The notes beneath the pieces are model-generated. The model ran no database searches and had not been told where the DNA came from. It was given only the letters and a program-made list of their open reading frames with translations. Positions 46,900 through 55,541 of a stretch of 64,000 nt of DNA are shown here, one piece after another. Position numbers and translations under genes: made by a program. How positions within the stretch are numbered: the first letter of the stretch is position 1; each line of letters begins with the position of its first letter. Origin of the DNA: Picochlorum sp. 'celeri' (taxonomy: Eukaryota > Chlorophyta > Trebouxiophyceae); NCBI GenBank assembly GCA_010909725.1, contig JAACMV010000001.1, positions 965,533 to 1,029,532 on the forward strand, written 5' to 3'.

Positions 46900-47373
46900 C
46901 TATGCATGTGCAATAACGTTTCTTTGAACAACAAAATCTGCATCTCCAAGATGCACATGGGCTCCTGGTCTGCATTTCGTCCTCTTTCCTTTTGGAACAA
47001 GGACTCCATCGACGTATACATCTGATGTAGAATCCACATCGGTGATGTACAAAGTCGACGGGGAGTCCAACGGATTGATGTGGTCCGATTCACTCTCGAA
47101 CAAGACATGGATTCCACCATGGTCGATGATCGTAAAATCGATTGGCTCGTTCTGCGCGTAATCTTTTGCCCCGATAGAGCAAACCCTTTTCCTTCCGATA
47201 GACCCTGTCAGATCGATGACTGTCGAGGCCACGTTCTGAAAGAAGGTGGCCTTCTCCTTCTTGGGTTCGAGACTCCAATAGGTGGAGGCCATCACTTTGT
47301 GTCGATGGACATTGGACCTCGCAGGCAGCCTTGGACTTTTAACTGTTAGAACATTCACACTTTTCGCAAACAT
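46900..47373 (-). CDS. FHA-domain protein, probably organelle-targeted
   Basis: 157 residues from the ATG at 47373; the frame opens upstream only from a TTG. The start MFAKSVNVLTVKSPRLPARSNVHRHKVMAS is a transit-like leader. The rest is a single FHA fold (IGRKRVCSIGAKDYAQNE, STLYITDVDSTSDVYVDGVLVPKGKRTKCRPGAHVHLGDADFVV), a phosphothreonine-peptide binding module. The usual SRxH loop is not conserved, so phosphopeptide binding is uncertain. Small stand-alone FHA proteins of this kind occur in algal and plant plastids. Confidence 0.68.
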   Translation of the reverse strand: MFAKSVNVLTVKSPRLPARSNVHRHKVMASTYWSLEPKKEKATFFQNVASTVIDLTGSIGRKRVCSIGAKDYAQNEPIDFTIIDHGGIHVLFESESDHINPLDSPSTLYITDVDSTSDVYVDGVLVPKGKRTKCRPGAHVHLGDADFVVQRNVIAHA

Positions 47374-47554
47374 ATTGAACGAATAATAATTTTTCTGCGG
47401 GCTCCGATACGGAACGTGGGGTTTCGACCCAGCAGGATCATCATGATGCTGAGTCAGCAACAGCAAGGCGCATCATCTTGCACAGGTAACAAATTAAAAT
47501 TCCTTACATTCATTGACGAAATTAATTGAGTATTCGTTTCGCTCTACAAAACGC

Positions 47555-48195
47555 TTACTTTCTCCTTTTCTTATCATCGTTTTCGTCCCTTTTCTCCTTC
47601 TTCTCAAGGCCAATAAATCGTTTGAACTGCTTCACAGGATCTGCATCTTCGTCCACCCATCCATTGTCAACATATGGCAACCTGAGGTCAAATCTCTCAC
47701 CTCCATCATATTCTGGCATGCCAAACGGCGCTATAGGAACCTACACATATACAACATAGTCTTCAGATCAGCCCCAAGGTGAAAACCAAAACACACACAT
47801 GCAGGAATCGAGAGACATACAATGAAGGCAAACCCCTTCGGTTCAGGCCCTTCGGCTTCTTTCTTGGCAAGAAACTTTTTCCGATTCTCTTCGTCACACT
47901 GTTTCTTAAACTCGGGATCCTGCATATATCTCGACGCTTTAGCCCTCCTCTCCTTCACACCTTGCTGCCAAGAGTTGTTTTTTCTTCTGGCCAAGATCTC
48001 CTGTTGCGCCCTGAATTGCGCTTCCTTTTCCCTCTCCCGCTCTTTTTTTTCTTCATTATTCCCAAAGCCGAACAGCGCGAATGGCACCACCCCCACTCGA
48101 GAAAGTCTTGAACGATGTATGGAAGGGCTGGTCCTTCTGCGCCTGCCAGTCTCCAAGACGCTTTGATGATACGATGATGCGCAAAACACAGACAT
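47555..48195 (-). CDS. Conserved-looking plastid protein of unknown function (two exons)
   Basis: Exons 47821-48195 and 47555-47740 (intron 80 nt) give 186 residues. The N-terminus (VLETGRRRRTSPSIHRSRLSRVGVVPFALFGFG) is transit-peptide-like. A charged helix follows, then at the junction GFAFI joined to VPIAPFGMPEYDGGERFDLRLPYVDNGWVDEDADPVKQFKRFIG, a segment that looks strongly conserved. I cannot name the family. The C-terminus is Lys-rich. Confidence 0.65.
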
Positions 48196-48767
48196 TTTTA
48201 ACCACTCTAATTATACTGGTTCACGCTCTGCATGAGCCCGCCTTTTGGATGAAATTTGGAATCCTACCATATCTGCATCTCTAGAGATCTCTAAAGAGCT
48301 GCAGGCAGGCAGCCCCCTCCTCTCCCTTGAGCTCAATGAACACCAGATGAACGCTTTGGAAATCGTCATCATCACCACCCATAGGAATTTTCTATCTGCC
48401 GATCCTGTTGACGGTCGATATGACATCATCTGTTGATCAGAATGCGTGAGAGGTTCGTGAAAAGATGCCCGATCAAGATATCCCCTTGATGGGCGCACTT
48501 GATCAACTTATAAAGGACAGCCGTTGACCATCAAAAAGGGTTGACACGACAAGTTTAGGTTCATCCTCTCCTATCCCTGTACTTTAGAATCAAAAATCAT
48601 CACTCGGCATCAAGGTACGCGTTCGATGAAGGATCATACTTGTGAGTGCTTGCGTCCGAAGAGAAACTCGTATTGTTAGGATTGACTCCCGTGCTCCTCG
48701 TGGCTGTAGTCCCCTTCCTTCTAGAAACAGTGTTACAGGGAATTTAATCACCACACGTGATACTATC
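48196..48767. promoter_or_regulatory. Divergent promoter region with overlapping palindromes
   Basis: 572 bases between divergent starts. Two 12-bp perfect palindromes overlap at 48277-48288 (half ATCTCT) and 48282-48293 (half TAGAGA), about 85 bp upstream of the minus-strand gene. A TATA-like CTTATAAAGG lies near 48508. The ORFs seen here have no family features. Confidence 0.5.
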
Positions 48768-49390
48768 ATGGCAGCGGCAGTGGAAGATAAGAAGCAACAA
48801 CAGATTGAGGTCGCTGGGGGACAGCAGCAACAAGACGGTGGGGCGTCTGTGTCGCTGGGAAAGGGAGCTTGGGATTGCGATACAAACACAGAAATCCCTC
48901 CTGAGAAGGAAGCGTATGTTTTCGAGGAGATAGCCACCATGGATCATCCATTCGAAGGCATCCCTACAGTGCCACGAAGGAAGGACATGGACCATATGGC
49001 CTTCTTCTGCGGAGGGTGCAGATACAGGGTCACGGCATATCCGGATTGGACGGCACAACAGGTGAAGGAGGCGCTGTTTAACGGAGGAATTGCTCGATCG
49101 AATAAACCAGAGGAAGTCAGAAATACCCCTGGCATTCAGAAATGGGAGGATATTGAGTTGATTTATGCTGGTCAAAAGATGGCCAATGACAAGACCTTGG
49201 AGACATATCATGTGCCACCGGTGAGTTTCTGTGATGTCGTGATACTTGTATAGATGGCAACCTGTCGAGAAATACTGTCGAGACTCAGCGAACGCATCAT
49301 TCCGTGCAGGGCTGCAAATGTTTGATTGCCATCGAAGGTAAGAAGTTGGAGCTTGGTAAACCAGACAAGGATTCCGCGTACTGGAATTAA
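48768..49390 (+). CDS. Ubiquitin-like-domain protein (two exons)
   Basis: Exons 48768-49220 and 49310-49390 (intron 89 nt) give 177 residues. After a Gln/Gly-rich start and EIATMDHPFEGIPTVPRRKDMDHMAFFCGGCRYRV, the C-terminal half is a ubiquitin-like fold: WTAQQVKEALFNGGIA, WEDIELIYAGQKMANDKTLETYHVPP joined to GCKCLIAIEGKKLELG. LIYAGQKM.D..TL..Y.V is the ubiquitin LIFAGKQLEDGRTLSDYNI pattern. There is no C-terminal Gly-Gly, so it is not a conjugated modifier. The CGGC and CKC cysteines could bind metal. Function unknown. Confidence 0.7.
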
Positions 49391-49434
49391 GTGCCTGTAT
49401 ATATATAGATATATATTAATTTTTAAGTTCTAAA

Positions 49435-50778
49435 ATGCCAATCCGCATCTGCTTGGTGCATTCAATTTCGAAAAGTACAGGGCCGTGCAAAACCCAGTTC
49501 CTCCAAAGTGTTTCCGACACCATCCAAAAGAGGCCAGGGTTTGTGCTAAAAAACTTAAGGATGAGACATTTTGCTGGAATGCAAAACGGTGAGGACGGGG
49601 GCTGTCTCATGGAGCATTTGGACCTGGGTGGTACGGGCGGGGAAGGCCCGTTGACCGGATACACCGTTGTGGTCAAAGATAGTTACGATATCGAGGGATA
49701 TAGAACCAGCAATGGGAGTCCCGATTGGAGGGAGAGCCATCCAGTTGCAATAGAGACTGCGCCGGCCGTGAGCAGACTGTTGGAAGCAGGGTGCAAGGTG
49801 GTTGGAAAAGCAGTGATGGATGAGATGGCATACAGCTTGGAGGGACAGAATCATCATTACGGAACACCGGTGAACCCTGCTTGTCCGAATAGAATTCCTG
49901 GAGGATCCTCGTCTGGCACGGCAGCAGCAGTTGCCAGAGGGCTTGCGGACATTGGATTGGGCGGAGACACGGGTGGATCTGTGAGAATACCAGCCAGCTT
50001 TTGTGGAATCTATGGAATTCGCCCGACTCACGGAAGGGTGGATATCTCCAAATCCTGTCCTCTGGCACCCTCCTTTGATACTGGCGGGTGGTTTGCCAGA
50101 GATGCGGCATTGTTGGAAAGGGTGGGTCATGTCCTCTTGGACCCTTCAACACGATACCATGCTCCTTTGCCCAGGTGGGGAGTTGGAATAGATGCATTCG
50201 ACCTCGTCCCGAAATCGGCATCGAAGGCAATATACGATAGGCTGTCTTCGAACTTCGAGGGGGTCAAGGCAATTCTCGGGTCGCCTGTGGAAGTCAGCAT
50301 CGCATCAGTAGAAGGATTGGACCTGGAAGGTTGGGTGGATGTGTTCCGAGTTTGCCAGGGGTGGGAGATTTGGAAGACGCATGGAGCGTGGATAGAGACA
50401 AAGAAACCTAATTTTGGCCCTGGCATCAAGGAGAGGTTTGAGATGGCCTCCAAAATAACCGAAGAGGAATACATCCGAGCAAACAACTTGAGAGACAAGA
50501 TTGCAAGGCATCTTGACAGCCTCTTGGAAAATACAATGCTCACCATACCCACAGCCTATGGCCCGGCACCAAAGATTGGCCTACCTGCCGATGAACTTGG
50601 AAATTTTAGATCAAAAACACTCGCGCTGACAAGTATAGCTGGCCTTGCCGGATTGCCCCAGATTACAATGCCAGTGGCAACAGTGGAGTCATGCCCATTA
50701 GGAATGAGCCTCGTTGGGCCTAGGGGGTCGGATGAGCATCTAATGCATGTTGCCACGGCATTATCAGGAGTATTATAA
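49435..50778 (+). CDS. Amidase-signature hydrolase, AMI1-like (indole-3-acetamide hydrolase type)
   Basis: 447 residues in one exon. The amidase-signature triad is complete: Lys81 in VVVKDSYDIEG, the cis-Ser in IPGGSSSGTAAAV (Ser159), and nucleophile Ser182 in GGDTGGSVRIPASF. The surrounding sequence, NGSPDWRESHPVAIETAPAVSRLLEAGCKVVGKAVMDEMAYSLEGQNHHYGTPVNP, closely follows plant AMIDASE1, which turns indole-3-acetamide into the auxin IAA. Substrate in an alga is unproven; other aryl or fatty amides are possible. It converges on an IGPS-like gene 20 bp away. Confidence 0.83.
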   Translation: MPIRICLVHSISKSTGPCKTQFLQSVSDTIQKRPGFVLKNLRMRHFAGMQNGEDGGCLMEHLDLGGTGGEGPLTGYTVVVKDSYDIEGYRTSNGSPDWRESHPVAIETAPAVSRLLEAGCKVVGKAVMDEMAYSLEGQNHHYGTPVNPACPNRIPGGSSSGTAAAVARGLADIGLGGDTGGSVRIPASFCGIYGIRPTHGRVDISKSCPLAPSFDTGGWFARDAALLERVGHVLLDPSTRYHAPLPRWGVGIDAFDLVPKSASKAIYDRLSSNFEGVKAILGSPVEVSIASVEGLDLEGWVDVFRVCQGWEIWKTHGAWIETKKPNFGPGIKERFEMASKITEEEYIRANNLRDKIARHLDSLLENTMLTIPTAYGPAPKIGLPADELGNFRSKTLALTSIAGLAGLPQITMPVATVESCPLGMSLVGPRGSDEHLMHVATALSGVL

Positions 50779-50798
50779 TTTATTATATGCGAGGATGA

Positions 50799-51767
50799 TC
50801 AATCCCCGTCAACAAGACTCTTTATGTGACTCACAAGGGAGGCTTCATCCCCTTTGTACATGTCAACAATTTCTCTACGGATGTACAACCCATCAGCGCC
50901 TGCGGCCCTGACCGATCGCGCCTTTTCAATATCTCGCAGTCCGACAATACTGAGTGACCCGAAAGGCATCTCTCCTAAAACACCTTGCACCACATCAGAC
51001 CCAAAACCTGCAATGCCAGACAGGGACAGAGAAACGCCAATATCCATGCAGTAAAAAGGAACACTAGCCTCTGCCATCATCTTCATCTCTGCCAAATTAA
51101 CAACTTCTACGGGACTATCGAGACCTAATGCACTTCCAAAACTTGACATGACAGGAGTCCCTTTAGGCCCAGTCACTGATGCAACAATGCCAAGCACCCC
51201 AGAACAACCTGTCGATTTTGCATTGACCAGTTGCACCGGATGCAGGAGCCAGTCGCGATAAAACACAGGCACACTTCGACACGCCTGACAAACCACAAAA
51301 GCGTCCTTATCGCCCTCTGGAGTCACCTCCTCGTCCACTCTCACGGAAAGTGCGTCCGCACCAGCTTGAACCAAACGTGCTGCTCGCTCTGCAACCTTCT
51401 CCGCAGACTCGACAGATTCTCCTTCACCCTCTGATCGTCCTACCTCAAAAATCAACAAAGGCCTCCCTTCAACCATACCAACCTCTGCAACCTTTTGAGA
51501 GAATGCAAAAGGAGTTGGCCCTGCACCAATCTTCAGGGCATCTTGCAAACGATTCTCCAACTCCTCCATACCAATTTCATCCAAGTACGCTTGGATCTTC
51601 TCCTTCTTCCTTTTAATGATACCCTCGAGTCTGTTGGCGGCAGCATCTCTCCCCTTGCCAAACTCTCCGTCAGAAAAAGGTTGAGAGTGGCAACGTCCAC
51701 TTCGGCACCTCATATGCCGACTATACAGCTCAGGACACCCAACAAAAGACAATGTCCTACTAATCAT
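50799..51767 (-). CDS. Indole-3-glycerol-phosphate-synthase-like TIM barrel with degraded active site
   Basis: 322 residues from the ATG at 51767; an ATG at 51872 is also in frame. A transit-like leader (about 45 residues) precedes the barrel. Family layout is visible: RLEGIIKRKKEKIQAYL, AARLVQAGADALSVRVDE, SVPVFYRDWLLHPVQLVNAKSTGCSGVLGIV, PVEVVNLAEM, AAGADGLYI. The catalytic positions of true IGPS are mostly altered: the E-x-K.SPS motif is FEVGRSEGEG, the Lys of the PVL.KDF motif is Arg in PVFYRDW, and the GINNR motif is absent. Probably a non-canonical or non-catalytic plastid paralogue of the tryptophan enzyme. Confidence 0.65.
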   Translation of the reverse strand: MISRTLSFVGCPELYSRHMRCRSGRCHSQPFSDGEFGKGRDAAANRLEGIIKRKKEKIQAYLDEIGMEELENRLQDALKIGAGPTPFAFSQKVAEVGMVEGRPLLIFEVGRSEGEGESVESAEKVAERAARLVQAGADALSVRVDEEVTPEGDKDAFVVCQACRSVPVFYRDWLLHPVQLVNAKSTGCSGVLGIVASVTGPKGTPVMSSFGSALGLDSPVEVVNLAEMKMMAEASVPFYCMDIGVSLSLSGIAGFGSDVVQGVLGEMPFGSLSIVGLRDIEKARSVRAAGADGLYIRREIVDMYKGDEASLVSHIKSLVDGD

Positions 51768-51838
51768 TTCTATGTACACAATAATCAAGACCCTGTGAAT
51801 GCCAAGGTGAATGCGTTCAACCACCAATTGATTGCTGA

Positions 51839-51860
51839 TGGGTACCGGTACCGGTACCCA
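51839..51860. promoter_or_regulatory. 22-bp perfect palindrome in a divergent promoter
   Basis: Half-site TGGGTACCGGT; the palindrome contains three overlapping GGTACC units. It lies between the IGPS-like start (51767) and the lipase start (51930). If the IGPS-like protein starts at its upstream ATG (51872) this would be coding, which seems less likely. Confidence 0.65.
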
Positions 51861-51929
51861 AATACGATTCATGATCACGGGTGTATATACCAGTTCCCAT
51901 ACTGACGGTATGCAAATAGAAGTGCAAGA

Positions 51930-52883
51930 ATGAAATACGTGGAAAGTACGAGGCAGAGTTGTTGGGGAGGATCTCTCTTCACCGTCAAATACCTGCCTGG
52001 CACAGGCAAACCCAAAGCAGCGCTGTGCTTTCATCACGGTTTATGTGAGCATGTCGGACGGTACTCTCACATATTCACGAGAATGGCAGAACATGGTATT
52101 GCTGTGTACTCTGGCGATGCCCACGGACACGGAAAGAGTGGAGGGGTACAACGGGTGTATTTTGAAAGTTTGGACGGCTTGATTGCAGACTTTGACGACC
52201 TGTGCAACAAGGCCAGACAGGACTGCACTGAAGAGTATGGAGACGTACCCTTTTTCATCGGGGGTCATAGCCTCGGAGGAATGATTGCTCCGCTGACGTG
52301 TCTGAAAGACCAGTCCAAGTGGAACGGTATGACTTATTTTTTTTCACATTATTGCTCGCGTGCTGTGCTTCTTGAGCATAACACTCTTGGCTCTCATGAT
52401 GCAGGTCTCTTGCTCTGTAGCCCATGTTTGGACGTGGAATGGACAATGACGTTGCGAGTGCAGGCAGCACTCAGCAAAATATTCTCTGCAGCCATCCCCA
52501 GGACTAGAATCGTGCCAAAGATTGTGGCGGCGCACATGAACAAAGATCCTGCAAAAGTTAAAGAATACGAGGATGACGAACTTAATTATATAGGCCCACT
52601 TCCAGTCAGGACAGCTGAGCAAACAATGAAGGGGTTCAAGGCACTTGCTGCGGCACAGGGTGATTTCACGTTGCCCATCTACGCCCATCACGGAACTTCG
52701 GATAGAGTGACGGTATTCAACGCAACCAAATCGTTCATGGAAGGCGTGAGCAGTGCGGATAAAACCTTTCACGAAGTACAGGATGGATACCACGAAGTAC
52801 TGTTTGAAGAGAAGGCTGACCAAGTCCTGCAGACGATGATTGACTGGATTCTCGACCATGCAGTCGTGGCAGCGAAAATGTAG
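51930..52883 (+). CDS. Monoacylglycerol lipase / lysophospholipase-like hydrolase (two exons)
   Basis: 291 residues after removing a 78-nt intron (52327-52404; exons 51930-52326 and 52405-52883). Hydrolyses monoglycerides or lysophospholipids. The oxyanion motif HHGLCEHVGRY, the nucleophile GGHSLGGM (Ser114), the acid in HGTSDRV and the His in DGYHEVLFE form the triad. SGDAHGHGKSGG is the family's MGL block. The intron is a multiple of three and contains no in-frame stop, so an unspliced message would also be translatable with 26 extra residues just after the active-site region. Confidence 0.87.
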   Translation: MKYVESTRQSCWGGSLFTVKYLPGTGKPKAALCFHHGLCEHVGRYSHIFTRMAEHGIAVYSGDAHGHGKSGGVQRVYFESLDGLIADFDDLCNKARQDCTEEYGDVPFFIGGHSLGGMIAPLTCLKDQSKWNGMTYFFSHYCSRAVLLEHNTLGSHDAGLLLCSPCLDVEWTMTLRVQAALSKIFSAAIPRTRIVPKIVAAHMNKDPAKVKEYEDDELNYIGPLPVRTAEQTMKGFKALAAAQGDFTLPIYAHHGTSDRVTVFNATKSFMEGVSSADKTFHEVQDGYHEVLFEEKADQVLQTMIDWILDHAVVAAKM

Positions 52884-52905
52884 CCATTTTTTTTTAACAA
52901 TCTGT

Positions 52906-53649
52906 ATGATGACCACTCTATATGATATCCTGGGTGTCGATGAGACTGCTGGCCAGAGAGACATTCGACGAGCATACTTGAAAAAAGTCGTATCCGAGCA
53001 TCCAGATAAGGGTGGCTCTGCCACTTCTTTCGATAGACTACAAAACGCATACCAAGTACTCTCCAATCCAGAGGAAAGGAGCGCGTATGATGAGAAACGT
53101 GTCGCTGGTCAACGGGACACGAGACGTGGGCAAGACGAGGGTTTGCATCGCAACGATGCAACGACAAGTGCATATTATACCGAAAAAGACGGTGTGAAGG
53201 TGGAATATCATGGACAGAGGAGAGCGTCAGTGCGACCTTGTCGGAAGACAGAGGTCTGTGCTGGTCAAGGCAAGGAAGGAGGTGTTCAGTTTAGTGATGC
53301 CATAGAAGAGTGGAAGCGGAAGTATCATCAGGATCCAACAGACCCACTGTGCATAAAGAACCTGGGCATGGCATATATAGACAGAGCACGATACCATGCT
53401 GAGAGCGGACGGCATCACCATGCTGTTTTTGATATTCAAGAGGCAGAACATGTGTCGCCTGGTCTGTTGGCAGAGTTGGTGATGGCCCAGGAGCGCATGG
53501 AGAATGGACAAGAACACCGTTGGGCAGGTCTCCTGTCGCGTCTGATGGAGTCTCTTACCGGACGCTTGAAGGATTCAGAAGACTCTGCCCACAGTTCTTC
53601 TGGCAGCAGTTGTTGTAGCGAGCCATGGGCTGCTACCTCTTCAGTATAA
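52906..53649 (+). CDS. J-domain (DnaJ/Hsp40) co-chaperone
   Basis: 247 residues from the first of two ATGs at 52906/52909. The J domain occupies residues 4-70: LYDILGVDETAGQRDIRRAYLKKVVSEHPDKGG, with the HPD motif that stimulates Hsp70 ATPase, and LQNAYQVLSNPEERSAYDE. The C-terminal part (PLCIKNLGMAYIDRARYHAESGRHHHAVFDIQEAEHVSPG) looks like one or two TPR helices. It begins 22 bp after the lipase stop on the same strand, across a run of T. Confidence 0.82.
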   Translation: MMTTLYDILGVDETAGQRDIRRAYLKKVVSEHPDKGGSATSFDRLQNAYQVLSNPEERSAYDEKRVAGQRDTRRGQDEGLHRNDATTSAYYTEKDGVKVEYHGQRRASVRPCRKTEVCAGQGKEGGVQFSDAIEEWKRKYHQDPTDPLCIKNLGMAYIDRARYHAESGRHHHAVFDIQEAEHVSPGLLAELVMAQERMENGQEHRWAGLLSRLMESLTGRLKDSEDSAHSSSGSSCCSEPWAATSSV

Positions 53650-53725
53650 TATTCAGCACTATATATAAATATGAATGAATTGGTCCATACTATGTGAGAA
53701 CGTTGAATGATTGAGGGAGCGCGAC

Positions 53726-54715
53726 ATGTTTTCCAAACATGGAGGAGGTCTCTACGGAGACTTGCCCAAAGCCAAGGGCGATACGGCAAATGGTTCATCT
53801 GATGACCAAAATAACGTTGATGAGGGTAAGAAATCGCGCTGGGGGGCAAGCGTGATGCGCACAGGGTTGGACCCAGCACTAGCACCGGTGGCAGTCAAGA
53901 GAAGGCCCCAACCCGTTGCAAAGGCGTCTGTTTCAAAATCCAAGGTTGCACGGGTTGAATCAGGCAATACCCCTCTGCGAAAGGTGCATGCAGCGCTGTC
54001 CAGTGACCCAATAGAGTCTCCCAGTGGGTTGGCCTTCAATACCACGGTACAGGACCCATATGACCCACTCGTCCCTAATAACTACGAGAAAATACTAGAA
54101 GAGAAGGAACGAGCGCGATTGATAGAAGAGAAAGAAATCGAGAGGTTAGAGCTGGAACGCCTGGCAAAGCAGAAGCAAAAGACTGCTGAGCGAGAACACG
54201 TGGCAGCGGAGCCAGTGCCCGAGAAAGGCATGACCCTTGCGCAGAAAATGCTGGAGAAGATGGGGTGGAAGAAGGGTCAGGGCTTGGGCAAAAACAAGCA
54301 GGGCATATCAGAGGCCCTGACGGTGGAGAAGACAGATGTCAAAAGTGGGCGGATTGTCGAGCCATCCATTGTCAAGTCGCAGGCATCCCCTACAGTTCCA
54401 AAAGGGCCCCCTTCCAAGGTCATTATTCTGACTAATGTGGTAGGTCCTGGAGAGGTTGATGAGACATTAGATGATGAGATTGGAACGGAATGTAGTAAGC
54501 ATGGCCAGGTGTCTAGCGTGCTGATTTTCGAAGTGACAGATCCGTCCTATCCACCCGAGGGTGCCGTTAGGATATTTGTCGAGTTCGAGGAGCAAGAAGC
54601 TGCGACAAAGGCCATGGAAGAGTTAGATGGGCGGTTTTTCGGAGGAAGAGCCGTCCGAGCAGAGTATTATGACCAGAAGCGATTCGATGACAATGACCTT
54701 GCACCAACACTGTGA
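53726..54715 (+). CDS. SPF45/RBM17-type splicing factor (DRT111-like)
   Basis: 329 residues, ATG at 53726. The N-terminus has MFSKHGGGLYGDLP. A charged helix (EKILEEKERARLIEEKEIERLELERL) follows. The G-patch is MTLAQKMLEKMGWKKGQGLGKNKQGI (about 173-198). The C-terminal RRM is of the UHM type: KVIILTNVVGPGEVDETLDDEIGTECSKHGQVSSVLIFEV, with RIFVEFEEQEAATKAMEELDGRFFGGRAVRAEYYD, which binds ULM peptides of U2AF and SF1. It regulates alternative splice-site choice. Its stop is 2 bp from that of the convergent SRbeta gene. Confidence 0.9.
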   Translation: MFSKHGGGLYGDLPKAKGDTANGSSDDQNNVDEGKKSRWGASVMRTGLDPALAPVAVKRRPQPVAKASVSKSKVARVESGNTPLRKVHAALSSDPIESPSGLAFNTTVQDPYDPLVPNNYEKILEEKERARLIEEKEIERLELERLAKQKQKTAEREHVAAEPVPEKGMTLAQKMLEKMGWKKGQGLGKNKQGISEALTVEKTDVKSGRIVEPSIVKSQASPTVPKGPPSKVIILTNVVGPGEVDETLDDEIGTECSKHGQVSSVLIFEVTDPSYPPEGAVRIFVEFEEQEAATKAMEELDGRFFGGRAVRAEYYDQKRFDDNDLAPTL

Positions 54716-54717
54716 TT

Positions 54718-55541
54718 TTACAATTTACATGTACCCAAACAAAACTCCTTCACAGCGTCTAAATCCCCCTCTTTCACAGATACTTTTTGAAAGATCACAT
54801 GCAACGGGCGGTGGAATTTCCGCCTCTCTGCGAGATCACTAAACGAGAACCCATCTCCTTTGCCACTGAAGATGTTGTGCTCTCTCTCATCCTTATCGTT
54901 CCCAATGCTGTCCAGTCCACTCTCCCTGTCGCTCATATACATTTCATACACCATTTTTTCAAGCCTCTTCCTAATGAACTCTGCCGAATGAGCTTTTGCA
55001 CCCCCATCCGATTTATTGCATGCCACCAGAATCGGAACACCCCTTCCTCGGACCACTGGACTCGTCAGCAACCTATACATGTGTCGTGCCACCTCCTCTT
55101 TCGAAGAGTTAAAGTCCATACAATCCACAACCATCACAATACCTTTCGCCCGTGGCACCTCTTTGAAAAAGTAAGACTCTAAGCGTGGATGCCCTGGCAG
55201 GTCAATCACATGGATGTTCTTCTCCACTCCACCGACGCGCATCGTCACATCGCCCTCGTTCGGTCGCATCGATGTCACTGTTTCTCTGTTGCGCGACCCG
55301 TCGCCATCTCGAAGCCTGAGGAACATGGCTGTCTTGCCAGCGTTGCTAGGACCGACAAGAAGAAGAGACCAACCTCCCCCTCCAGACTTTCCTCTCCATA
55401 CACGGGGTAGAATGAAAAAGAATACTACAAAGAACACTCATATCTCCATCAATGCCGACACCTCACCACAGGAACACGCAACAACGTACCAATGAGAATG
55501 GCAAGACCAAGGAGTAACCCCTGGACGACCTCTGACACCAT
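54718..55541 (-). CDS. SRPRB: Signal recognition particle receptor subunit beta (two exons)
   Basis: Exons 55490-55541 and 54718-55424 (intron 65 nt) give 252 residues. The N-terminal anchor (VVQGLLLGLAILI joined to VFFFILPRVW) is split by the intron. The small-GTPase domain has G1 GPSNAGKTAMF, the G2 region SMRPNEGDV, G3 DLPGHPRLES and G4 CNKSD. SRbeta sits in the ER membrane and recruits SRalpha for co-translational targeting. Length and motifs are typical. Confidence 0.9.
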
